The translations under genes were made by a program, and so were the position numbers. Below the pieces are notes generated by a model. It was not told the origin of the DNA and made no database searches. It saw only the letters and a list, made by a program, of their open reading frames with translations. Shown in pieces: positions 1 through 5,826 of a stretch of 6,562 nucleotides of DNA. Positions within the stretch are counted from its first letter, which is position 1. Each line of letters opens with the position of its first letter. This DNA is from Bryobacterales bacterium (lineage in GTDB: Bacteria; Cyanobacteriota; Vampirovibrionia; Obscuribacterales; Obscuribacteraceae), in assembly GCA_903970295.1 (NCBI GenBank), contig CAJCHQ010000044.1, positions 1 through 6,562 on the forward strand. The letters are read 5' to 3'.

Positions 1-1
1 C

Positions 2-1303
2 GCCACCGCTAGCGGTGCGGGGCGCAAATTTACATTGATGACCAGCTTCAATCAGGCCGATCAGAACAACAAAGAAATTCTTGTGGCGACTGCCACTTTG
101 CCGATCGCTCAAGCATCGATTGTGATTGCCAAAGCGATTCCGAACCCGGTTTATAACATGCAATATGGCTTTGGCCCCGCCTGGCAATACATTGTCGCAG
201 GCAATAACCAAGTTGTCGGATGGACAGAAGAAATTCAAGTCGCCGGACGCAGAACTAAAAAAACGGCGGTGGCTAAAGCAAATTATTTGCAGACGGCGAT
301 CAATATTCAAGCGACCCGTTTTTCTGTTCACAATCGAGTCAGGCGAGCTTATGCAGAACTGGCAGCTGCCCACGCCTACGCGGAACTAATCGAAACACAA
401 CGAGAGATCGCCGATAATCTTCTGAGCATTTCGCAAAAACGCTATGACGCCGGCAAAGCGCCGGGAGCGCAGGTGCTGCAAGCCAAGTTGAACGTGATGC
501 AATTTGCGACCCAGCGTAATCAGGCTCAAGGACGATTAGTTCAGGACTCGGCGGCATTGGCAATGCTTTTGGGCGAGACACCGACAAGCGAAGAAATCAT
601 GAGCATCGACGCCAACGGTTTGTTCAAAATGTCAGCCGAAAAGAATTTGCTCGTACCTCAAACCGAACAAGGCGTGCCGGCTTTGCAACAACTTCTCCCT
701 GCCGCCTGGCGCGAGCGAAATGATCTGAAATCAGCCATACAACTAGCTTACAGGCAGCGGAAATCAGTCACCCTGGCCAAAACGCAACGCATTCCCGATC
801 CGACATTGGGATTCTCTTATATGTTCACCACTTACAAAACCTATCAACCGATTTACTTCGATCCCAACGGCACAGGCACCGCAAGCGCCGGCAATAAGGT
901 GCCTTTTCAGCCCGGTTATCTGTTCACATACGGGCAAGAGATGCCAATTTTTTATCGCTATCAAGGCCAGATAGATCAGGCTCAGGCGACGTATTTACAA
1001 CAACTCAAACAAAACGAGCGGATGCGTTCTCAGATTGCCGCCGACATTGTCAGTGCATACGAATCATTGTTGACGGCTCGCGCCAACATCAAGAAATTTC
1101 AGGACGATCTATTGCCGGCTGGTTTGAAAGTAGCTCAACTAAGCCGCCGCTCGTATGAACTGGGTAAAGCCGATCTGGCAACAGCGATCCTTGCCCAACA
1201 ACAATATCAGCAACTGCGATCCAATTACTTCGATTCGGTCGTGACTTACCAAAACGTCTGGGCGGATCTGGAAAAAGCCGTTGGAGTGCCCTTAGCCCTT
1301 TAG
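2..1303 (+). CDS. TolC-family outer membrane efflux protein, copy 1 (5' end outside window)
   Basis: This is an outer-membrane channel protein of the TolC/CzcC/CusC type, which forms the exit duct of tripartite efflux or type I secretion pumps. The frame is open to the left edge. An in-frame ATG lies at 38, but alignment with the next gene shows that the residues there sit about 50 codons into the protein, so the signal peptide and true start are upstream. Two OEP-type repeats are visible. The first, about 80-590, has IPNP, the helical block HNRVRRAYAELAAA and LQAKLNV. The second, about 690-1300, has IPDP, SYELGKADLATAI and the C-terminal ADLEKAVGVPL. These are hallmark positions of the long periplasmic helices. 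It ends 5 bp before a paralogous gene, so the two are very probably cotranscribed. No adaptor or RND pump gene is in view, so the substrate is unknown. Family assignment is confident; specific pump membership is not. Confidence 0.9.
   Translation, partial: ATASGAGRKFTLMTSFNQADQNNKEILVATATLPIAQASIVIAKAIPNPVYNMQYGFGPAWQYIVAGNNQVVGWTEEIQVAGRRTKKTAVAKANYLQTAINIQATRFSVHNRVRRAYAELAAAHAYAELIETQREIADNLLSISQKRYDAGKAPGAQVLQAKLNVMQFATQRNQAQGRLVQDSAALAMLLGETPTSEEIMSIDANGLFKMSAEKNLLVPQTEQGVPALQQLLPAAWRERNDLKSAIQLAYRQRKSVTLAKTQRIPDPTLGFSYMFTTYKTYQPIYFDPNGTGTASAGNKVPFQPGYLFTYGQEMPIFYRYQGQIDQAQATYLQQLKQNERMRSQIAADIVSAYESLLTARANIKKFQDDLLPAGLKVAQLSRRSYELGKADLATAILAQQQYQQLRSNYFDSVVTYQNVWADLEKAVGVPLAL
1191..1209 (+). 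repeat. Exact 19-bp match shared by the two tolC-like genes (copy A)
   Basis: A 19-bp stretch encoding part of LAQQQYQQ is identical to 2606-2624 in the second gene and lies in the same codon register. It is a remnant of tandem gene duplication, or of conservation or conversion at a constrained helix. It is the longest exact DNA match between the genes that I noticed by eye. Confidence 0.75.
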
Positions 1304-1305
1304 GT
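1302..1305 (+). promoter_or_regulatory. Weak Shine-Dalgarno that favours ATG 1312 over GTG 1309
   Basis: AGGT overlaps the stop codon of the upstream gene. It lies 6 nt before ATG 1312 but only 3 nt before GTG 1309. This favours the ATG and fits translational coupling between the two tolC-like genes. The match is short, so confidence is modest. Confidence 0.4.
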
Positions 1306-1311
1306 AGTGTG

Positions 1312-2718
1312 ATGAGATTGAGTGCAAAACTAATCAAAATAACAGCGTTCGTCTTAGCAGTGGCTGTGCCTTTGGCACCGCATGCGATGGCGGCGTTACC
1401 GACACCGGCTCAGCAATCGCAGGTCGTCACCAATACCGGTACTGTGGTCAGCCCTGATCCAGAACGTTCTATAGGTTTGTCTGCCTGTTTTTCACAGTCG
1501 GATCGGGTCAACCGAGAAATTCTTTCCGCCACCTGGAATCTGAATATCGCTCGAGCCAATGTGCGCATTGCCGCCGCTGTTCCTAATTTGCAGCTCTCAG
1601 TGCAAACAGGCTTCGGCAACTCATTTCAGTATGTGTTCGATGGACAAACCCAAGATTATTTCTTGACGCAGGAATTTCAAACTGCAGGCAAACGCTCGAA
1701 GAAAATGGCAGTAGCTCGCGCCAATTACGGTCTGGCGGAACTGCAATTGGACGCATTGCGTTTCGACGTACACAATCGCGTCCGTCGCGCGTATGCTGAA
1801 TTAGCCGCAGCCGAAGCTTACGAAGCGCTGATCAACTCTCAACGGGCAGTCGGACTCAAGCTGCGCAATATCGCCGAAAAAAGAGTAAATGCAGGTAAAG
1901 CAGCGCAATCTGAAATTCTGCAAGCGAATTTAAATGTCCTTCAATACGATACGCAGATGAATCAAGCCCAAGGGCGTCTGGAGCAAGATTCGGCAGCTTT
2001 GACCCAGATTATCGGGGAGAAGCCGAACCACATCGAAGTGATCGACGTGCAAGATAACGGCATTTTCAAATTGTCGGCCGAAAAAACCGAGATCGTGCCG
2101 CAGCCTTCGAGACCATTGCCACTGCTGGAGAAATTATTAGCGACGGCTTACTATTCTCGCCCAGACTTGAAGGTGGCACAGCAACAGATCTACGTCAATA
2201 CAAAAGCTCTAATATTGGCTAAAACGAAAAAAATCCCCGATCTGTTTCTCGGTGTCGGCGGCACGTACTCAACGTTCACGCGCAACCAACCGGCCGGTCT
2301 GAACGCCACGGGCAACTGGATCGGCACGGGCGTGTTCATTAACGTGTCGATTGAAAATCCGCTCTTCTACCAGTACCAGGGCGAAGCCCAGCTGGCGGCA
2401 GGCAATTTGCTGCAGTCACGCAGGCAGGTCGATTTGCTCAAGTCTCAGATAGCGACCGACCTGGTCACAGCATATAACGCGCTTAAAGTAGCCCGGGCGA
2501 ACATCTTCGAATATCAAAAGAATCTCTTGCCGACTGCCTCCGACGTAGCCAGAGTAGCCCGCCGCGGATATGAAGTAGGTGCAACCGACCTGGCCACCGC
2601 GATTGTTGCCCAACAACAATATCAACAAACTCTTGCGAATTATTTCGATGCGGTCGTCGCCTATCAAACCGCCTGGGCGGACATGGAAAAAGCCGTAGGA
2701 GTGCCACTTCGCTTATGA
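1312..2718 (+). CDS. TolC-family outer membrane efflux protein, copy 2 (complete)
   Basis: This is a full-length TolC-type outer-membrane channel of 468 aa, typical for the family. Residues 1-27 are a Sec signal peptide: basic start MRLSAKLIK, a hydrophobic core, and an AMA|ALP cleavage site. There is no lipobox cysteine at the cleavage site, so it does not look lipid-anchored like CusC or OprM. Two OEP repeats follow, with the helical block HNRVRRAYAELAAA in the first and IPDLFLG, YEVGATDLATAI and ADMEKAVGVPL in the second. It is closely related to the preceding gene: by hand count, 52 of 83 residues match from HNRVRR to the first-repeat end, and 39 of the last 56. ATG 1312 is chosen over GTG 1309 on spacing from the weak AGGT. 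The 5-bp gap to copy 1 suggests one operon. The pump partner and substrate cannot be read from this window. Confidence 0.92.
   Translation: MRLSAKLIKITAFVLAVAVPLAPHAMAALPTPAQQSQVVTNTGTVVSPDPERSIGLSACFSQSDRVNREILSATWNLNIARANVRIAAAVPNLQLSVQTGFGNSFQYVFDGQTQDYFLTQEFQTAGKRSKKMAVARANYGLAELQLDALRFDVHNRVRRAYAELAAAEAYEALINSQRAVGLKLRNIAEKRVNAGKAAQSEILQANLNVLQYDTQMNQAQGRLEQDSAALTQIIGEKPNHIEVIDVQDNGIFKLSAEKTEIVPQPSRPLPLLEKLLATAYYSRPDLKVAQQQIYVNTKALILAKTKKIPDLFLGVGGTYSTFTRNQPAGLNATGNWIGTGVFINVSIENPLFYQYQGEAQLAAGNLLQSRRQVDLLKSQIATDLVTAYNALKVARANIFEYQKNLLPTASDVARVARRGYEVGATDLATAIVAQQQYQQTLANYFDAVVAYQTAWADMEKAVGVPLRL
2606..2624 (+). repeat. Exact 19-bp match shared by the two tolC-like genes (copy B)
   Basis: This is the partner of 1191-1209, in the same position of the paralogous protein (VAQQQYQQ). 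The surrounding DNA has diverged at many third codon positions, so the duplication looks old rather than recent. Confidence 0.75.
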
Positions 2719-2764
2719 GACGCATAAAAGCATCCAAATGACAACATCGAGAAAGCAAGTTAAA

Positions 2765-2782
2765 AACCGCTCGTCAGCGGTT
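2765..2782 (+). other. Perfect 7-bp inverted repeat (hairpin) upstream of the LCP gene
   Basis: The arms AACCGCT and AGCGGTT flank a 4-nt CGTC loop. On the + strand it is followed by TTAAAATG, with no U-tract, so it is a poor Rho-independent terminator for the tolC operon. On the - strand the stem runs into five T residues, which looks more terminator-like, but no - strand gene lies to its right within reach. It could be an mRNA structure in the leader of the LCP gene or an operator. Confidence 0.6.
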
Positions 2783-2783
2783 A

Positions 2784-2795
2784 AAATGTACATTT
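2784..2795 (+). promoter_or_regulatory. Perfect 12-bp palindrome AAATGTACATTT, possible operator
   Basis: This self-complementary site with a TGTACA core lies one base beyond the hairpin at 2765-2782 and 25 bp before the LCP start. A symmetric A/T-flanked site in a short 5' spacer could bind a dimeric regulator. No regulator or promoter elements can be assigned from sequence alone. Confidence 0.3.
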
Positions 2796-2811
2796 GCAGT
2801 GGCATTCCCGC

Positions 2812-2815
2812 GAGG
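2812..2815 (+). promoter_or_regulatory. Shine-Dalgarno GAGG that fixes the LCP start at TTG 2821
   Basis: GAGG sits 5 nt upstream of TTG 2821. The alternative in-frame TTG at 2794 has no purine-rich site and overlaps the palindrome at 2784-2795. The chosen start places the membrane anchor at residues 4-24, as is usual for LCP proteins. Confidence 0.65.
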
Positions 2816-2820
2816 CACCC

Positions 2821-4617
2821 TTGAACAAATTCCTCTGGTCAATCATTGCTGGATTGATCTGCACCATTGTTTACATGGGCTTTGCCTTCTATGGACCTGG
2901 TCGGGCGACGATTGGTGCGCCTCTAAATGCAGTCGTATCCACACTGCCTCTAGGCAACATGCTGCCAGCCATGCCGAATTTCTCGTTCGGCACTCTCAGT
3001 CAACCCATGACGCTTCTGTTCATGGGAACAGACGTGATGTATGAGGGACGAGGCAAAAAGCTGAAAATCGACAAAGTCGCGTTGAACGGTCGTTCAGACA
3101 CGATGATGCTGGTCTTCATCAATCCGCCCCAGAATCGAGTTTCCGTTTTGAATATTCCGCGCGATACAGAAGTAAATATCGGCAGATTCGGTGTGGCCAA
3201 AATCAATTCGGCCAATGCACTCGGCGGACCAGAATGCGCTAAGGCCGCCGTCACATCACTGTTAGACATTCCCGTCGATCACTTTGTGGTCATGAATTTA
3301 CAAGGACTCGTCGAGCTGGTCAATGAGATAGGCGGTGTCACTGTCGAAGTGCCCAAAAAAATGAGTTACATGGACTGGACAGCCAAGCTCAAAATCGATT
3401 TGGAACCTGGTGTGCACACACTCACGGGCAACCAATCGATGGGCTTCGTGCGCTTCCGTCACGATGACCTGGGCGACATCGGTCGTGTGCAACGGCAACA
3501 GATGTTTCTCAACGCAGTCAGTCGCAAAATGATCGATCCGAGGGCCTGGGTGCATGTGCCGGCGCTGATGAACATCGCCAAACAAAACATTCAAACCGAT
3601 TTATCCGAAATCGATATTTTATCGGCGCTCAATTTCATTCACGGTATTCCGAGAGAGAACATCAAATTCGTGATGCTGCCTGGACAATTCGCCGGTAACG
3701 GTGACTGGATCGCCGACCCGCAAGTGAAACAATTGGCGGCCCAATTGCTCAATCCAGAGCAAGAAGTCGTGCAGAGTCGGCGCAATATCTCGATCTGCAT
3801 TCAAAACGCTAGCTCTGACCAAATGCTAGCAACCAAGCTCGCAGCCAGTCTTCGCAAGCTCGGTTACATCACCTGGGCAGGTAAAGACGAGAAAGAGCCG
3901 ATATCAGCCAAGACCAGAATCATCACGCAAAACGGCAATACTGCCGACGCCAAAATGTTGCAGCAAGACCTGGGCAACGTCGGAGAAATCATCAATCAGT
4001 CTATCGGTAATTTGACGAGCAGTTTCACAATCGTGGCTCGTGATGACATCGCTCTAGATAAAATCGCCCTATCGAGTGTTGACGCACCGTATGTGCCACC
4101 ACCGCCACGCCCAGTGATGCCGCGGCTGGCCAGTAGAAAACCGAGTAAGACACCAACCCCGGCTGACGAAGACGCGAATAAGCAACCAGGCGAAGACAAC
4201 ATGTTGTACAACACTCCAGGCGAGGGACAGGTTGACTCGCAGAGCTTGCAAGAGCCAGGCGACGCCGCAGTCGAACAGCAATCACCGGGCGAGGCGACGC
4301 GCGCAGACGGAGGACCTGTGGACAGAAGAGCAACTTCTACCGAGACGCAATCGCCCGATAGACGAGTCCAGACGCCCGAAGCTTCGACCATCGATCGACG
4401 GACGCAGCCGGTCGAGGCGCCGCCTCTAGAGAGACGTTCGCCGGCAGCTGACATTCCCCAAACAGTTGAACGTGCTCGGCGACCAGTTGAAGCGCCCACA
4501 GCCGACCGACGGACGGAAACTGATAATCGGCAGCCCTCAGATCGCTATCAACCTGAAACTTCTCGTGTTTCTCCGACAAGCAATTCTGGATCAGTCCCCG
4601 AAACAGGCGACCACTAA
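2821..4617 (+). CDS. LCP (LytR-CpsA-Psr) family glycopolymer transferase with repeat-rich C-terminal tail
   Basis: LCP enzymes sit outside the cytoplasmic membrane and transfer lipid-diphosphate-linked glycopolymers to the cell wall or other acceptors. From TTG 2821 the protein has 598 aa. Residues 4-24 form a membrane anchor. The LCP domain spans about 63-235, with the expected phosphate-binding and catalytic positions: GRSDTM (R91, D93), IPRDT (R114, D115), KINSANALGG, IGGVTVEVP, and VRFRH plus GDIGRVQRQQ (R211, R213, D219, R222, R225). Residues about 320-407 resemble the LytR_C domain (ISICIQNAS..., LRKLGY). Residues about 420-598 are a Pro/Glu/Arg-rich, probably disordered, extracytoplasmic tail: PPPP at 426-429, four PG(E/D) units at 456-491, then a 12-residue DRR repeat from 501. 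The active site looks complete. The polymer substrate is unknown, and older 'LytR transcriptional regulator' labels should not be applied. Confidence 0.93.
   Translation: MNKFLWSIIAGLICTIVYMGFAFYGPGRATIGAPLNAVVSTLPLGNMLPAMPNFSFGTLSQPMTLLFMGTDVMYEGRGKKLKIDKVALNGRSDTMMLVFINPPQNRVSVLNIPRDTEVNIGRFGVAKINSANALGGPECAKAAVTSLLDIPVDHFVVMNLQGLVELVNEIGGVTVEVPKKMSYMDWTAKLKIDLEPGVHTLTGNQSMGFVRFRHDDLGDIGRVQRQQMFLNAVSRKMIDPRAWVHVPALMNIAKQNIQTDLSEIDILSALNFIHGIPRENIKFVMLPGQFAGNGDWIADPQVKQLAAQLLNPEQEVVQSRRNISICIQNASSDQMLATKLAASLRKLGYITWAGKDEKEPISAKTRIITQNGNTADAKMLQQDLGNVGEIINQSIGNLTSSFTIVARDDIALDKIALSSVDAPYVPPPPRPVMPRLASRKPSKTPTPADEDANKQPGEDNMLYNTPGEGQVDSQSLQEPGDAAVEQQSPGEATRADGGPVDRRATSTETQSPDRRVQTPEASTIDRRTQPVEAPPLERRSPAADIPQTVERARRPVEAPTADRRTETDNRQPSDRYQPETSRVSPTSNSGSVPETGDH
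4186..4293 (+). repeat. PG(E/D) repeat segment in the LCP tail
   Basis: Four proline-glycine-acid units occur at residues 456, 466, 479 and 489 of the LCP protein (spacing 10, 13, 10). Their codons are similar (ccaggcga- or ccgggcga-). They form a spacer between the folded domains and the DRR repeats. The periodicity is seen directly; any role as a flexible wall-spanning linker is inference. Confidence 0.55.
4321..4575 (+). repeat. Seven degenerate 36-bp (12-residue) DRR repeats in the LCP tail
   Basis: Units begin at residues 501 (DRR), 513 (DRR), 525 (DRR), 537 (ERR), 550 (ERARR, variant), 562 (DRR) and 574 (DRY). Spacing is 12, 12, 12, 13, 12, 12. The consensus is roughly (D/E)RR, then variable T/Q, P, (V/T)E, then A/S/P-rich residues. 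DNA copies start at 4321, 4357, 4393, 4429, 4468, 4504 and 4540. They have diverged at nucleotide level, so this is a coding repeat rather than a simple DNA satellite. The tail mixes acidic and basic residues with many prolines, and suggests a disordered polyampholyte. I do not recognise it as a named domain. Confidence 0.75.
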
Positions 4618-4685
4618 TTCTCGGCAAAAACCCGAAACCGTTGCTGGGGCAGTACTTTTGGCGTTTGCAGGTGATTGGCAGCAAG

Positions 4686-4709
4686 AAACTCACCGATATC
4701 GGTAAGTTT
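4686..4709. terminator. 24-bp imperfect palindrome, candidate bidirectional terminator
   Basis: The core ACCGATATCGGT (4692-4703) is a perfect 12-bp palindrome. It is extended by AAACT on the left and AGTTT on the right across one mismatch (C4691/A4704). As RNA it gives a stem of about 10 bp with an AUAU loop, ending in UUU on both strands. It lies 68 bp past the LCP stop and 136 bp past the permease stop. The short U-runs make terminator function uncertain; a protein-binding site is the alternative. Confidence 0.35.
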
Positions 4710-4713
4710 AGTA

Positions 4714-4728
4714 CGCTGAAATTCAGCG
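4714..4728. other. 15-bp palindrome CGCTGAA-A-TTCAGCG
   Basis: Perfect 7-bp arms surround a single central base, 4 bp after the larger palindrome. As a hairpin it would form a 5-bp CGCTG/CAGCG stem with an AAATT loop. It is followed on the + strand by an A-run, not a T-run. The role is unknown; it may contribute to transcript-end structure. Confidence 0.4.
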
Positions 4729-4845
4729 CTCAAAAAATATCAAGCATCAGAAAAGCCCGATAAATATCGCTGCACTCGATTCTTGACATGTCAGGCATTT
4801 TTATGACACGGTCAGCAGGCGTGACACTACTAGCAGCTTCATTTA

Positions 4846-5676
4846 TTAGAATACTTCACTCTCACCGTACCTTAGGTAGACCCAGACAAAGGCTGCAACT
4901 ATAACTATCAATATAGTTGAGACAGCACATCCGAATGGCCAATCTCGAACGGTCAGATATTGATTTTGGATCAAATTACCGATGAACATGGTTTTGGCGC
5001 CTCCCAGCAAATCGGGAGTGACGTAGTCACCAAGGGCGGGAACGAATACCATGACGCAACCGGCGACCAAACCGCGCGAACTGAGGGGCACAGTCACTTT
5101 ACAGAACGTACGCCATGGTGTAGAACCCAGGTCAGCCGCGGCTTCCAGTAAACGTTTATCCAGTTTCTCGAAAGCAGCGTAGATGGGCAAAATCATGTAA
5201 GGCAAGTAGTTGTAGACCATGCCAATCGCCACCGCCCATGGTGTGTAGAGTAAAATCGGCGGATTGCTTATGTGCCAAAATTGCAAACAACCAGTAAGAA
5301 TTCCGGTCGGGCGCAAAATTGTCATCCAAGCGTAGATTCTAAGCAAGAAAGAAGTCCACAAAGGCGCCACTAACAGAGTCATAAATAGTTGTTGGCGAGC
5401 AGAGGGCACTCTGAACGCCAGCCACAGAGAAAATAAAGTACCCGCAAACAGGCACAAGCCAGTCGTCACAGCCGCGAGCAACATCGAACGAGCTAGAGCC
5501 GAAACGTACGGTAAGGAAAAAAAACGCACATAATTGGCCAGGTTGAAGTCGATGATTACTCGACCCAACTGATCGCGACTACCGAAGCTATAAACGAAAA
5601 GAATAACTAGCGGAATGAGCATGAAAACTGCCAGCCACAAGGCTGTCGGCAGCAAAATCAGATTGGCACGTGACAT
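4846..5676 (-). CDS. potB: ABC transporter permease, PotB-like (spermidine/putrescine type)
   Basis: This is an inner-membrane permease subunit of a binding-protein-dependent ABC importer, closest in pattern to PotB of polyamine systems. From ATG 5676 it has 276 aa, a normal length. About six membrane segments are visible, near residues 6-31, 61-88, 97-119, 143-169, 201-215 and 248-269. The EAA loop that docks the ATPase is clear: EAAADLGSTPWRTFCKVTVP, with E178, G184 and P197. FVPALGDYVTPDLLGG after it is characteristic of the PotB/PotC group. ATG 5676 is preferred because AGGA lies 6 nt upstream and the protein then begins just before the first membrane helix, as in relatives. An in-frame ATG at 5697 would add 7 residues. 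No ATPase, second permease or binding-protein gene adjoins it. Substrate is inferred only from family resemblance; related systems carry other small cations or anions. Confidence 0.88.
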   Translation of the reverse strand: MSRANLILLPTALWLAVFMLIPLVILFVYSFGSRDQLGRVIIDFNLANYVRFFSLPYVSALARSMLLAAVTTGLCLFAGTLFSLWLAFRVPSARQQLFMTLLVAPLWTSFLLRIYAWMTILRPTGILTGCLQFWHISNPPILLYTPWAVAIGMVYNYLPYMILPIYAAFEKLDKRLLEAAADLGSTPWRTFCKVTVPLSSRGLVAGCVMVFVPALGDYVTPDLLGGAKTMFIGNLIQNQYLTVRDWPFGCAVSTILIVIVAAFVWVYLRYGESEVF

Positions 5677-5682
5677 GCCTTT

Positions 5683-5686
5683 TCCT
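5683..5686 (-). promoter_or_regulatory. Shine-Dalgarno AGGA supporting the permease start at 5676
   Basis: Read on the - strand, AGGA is followed by 6 nt and then the ATG at 5676-5674. The upstream candidate ATG 5697 is preceded by GGTGGGGC, G-rich but very close (about 3 nt). The inner start is therefore slightly favoured. Confidence 0.45.
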
Positions 5687-5813
5687 GTCTCGACCATGCC
5701 CCACCAAAGCGACCGGCTGCTAGGGTATCAAATCTGAGGGCCGCTGGGATAGACTAAAGTAACTGATAGCGCTTCTTTGCAAGGGCGAAGAGATGGCACA
5801 GCAGCATTTCGAG

Positions 5814-5819
5814 AAGGGG
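5814..5819 (+). promoter_or_regulatory. Shine-Dalgarno AAGGGG for fmt at TTG 5827
   Basis: AAGGGG lies 7 nt before TTG 5827. There is no ATG, GTG or other TTG in this frame between the upstream in-frame stop (5767-5769) and 5827, so the TTG is the only conventional start that gives the full N-terminal motif. Confidence 0.65.
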
Positions 5820-5826
5820 CTGGAGA

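Larger units (their letters stand above)
4618..4845. other. Convergent intergenic region rich in palindromes
   Basis: This 228-bp stretch lies between the convergent ends of the LCP and permease genes. I see no credible gene in it. It holds palindromes at 4686-4709, 4714-4728, 4758-4769 (CGATA-AA-TATCG) and 4784-4793 (TGACATGTCA). None is followed by a strong U-tract on the relevant strand. It presumably contains the transcript ends for both genes. Confidence 0.6.
5677..5826. promoter_or_regulatory. Divergent control region between potB-like gene and fmt
   Basis: The two genes are transcribed away from each other across this roughly 130-150 bp gap, so promoters for both should lie here unless the permease is read from further right. 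I could not identify a convincing -35/-10 pair on either strand. No credible small gene, riboswitch or strong hairpin is apparent. Confidence 0.4.

Noticed and set aside
38..40. ATG 38 (or TTG 35) as the true start of the first TolC-like gene
   Set aside because: The frame is open to the left edge, and alignment with copy 2 places this residue about 50 codons inside the protein, after the missing signal peptide.
2765..2782. Hairpin as a strong Rho-independent terminator of the tolC-like pair
   Set aside because: There is no U-tract on the + strand after the stem, so it is recorded only as an inverted repeat.
2794..2796. TTG 2794 as LCP start
   Set aside because: It has no Shine-Dalgarno, lies inside the palindrome at 2784-2795, and would add nine unlikely residues before the membrane anchor. 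TTG 2821 has GAGG at 5 nt.
3996..4499. 167-codon open frame on the - strand over the LCP tail
   Set aside because: It is antisense to a well-supported gene. Its Ser/Gly/Arg-rich translation just mirrors the repeat-coding tail, and nothing in it looks like a known domain.
4321..4575. 36-bp periodic units as a CRISPR array
   Set aside because: The units are degenerate, contiguous without spacers, in frame, and encode the DRR repeats of the LCP protein.
4466..4705. 79-codon + strand frame across the LCP end
   Set aside because: It overlaps the LCP tail in another frame, shows no recognisable features and has no convincing ribosome-binding site.
4783..4788. TTGACA as a -35 promoter box
   Set aside because: No acceptable -10 lies 16-18 bp downstream on the + strand, and the next + strand gene is fmt, about 1 kb away. 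The hexamer is part of the TGACATGTCA palindrome.
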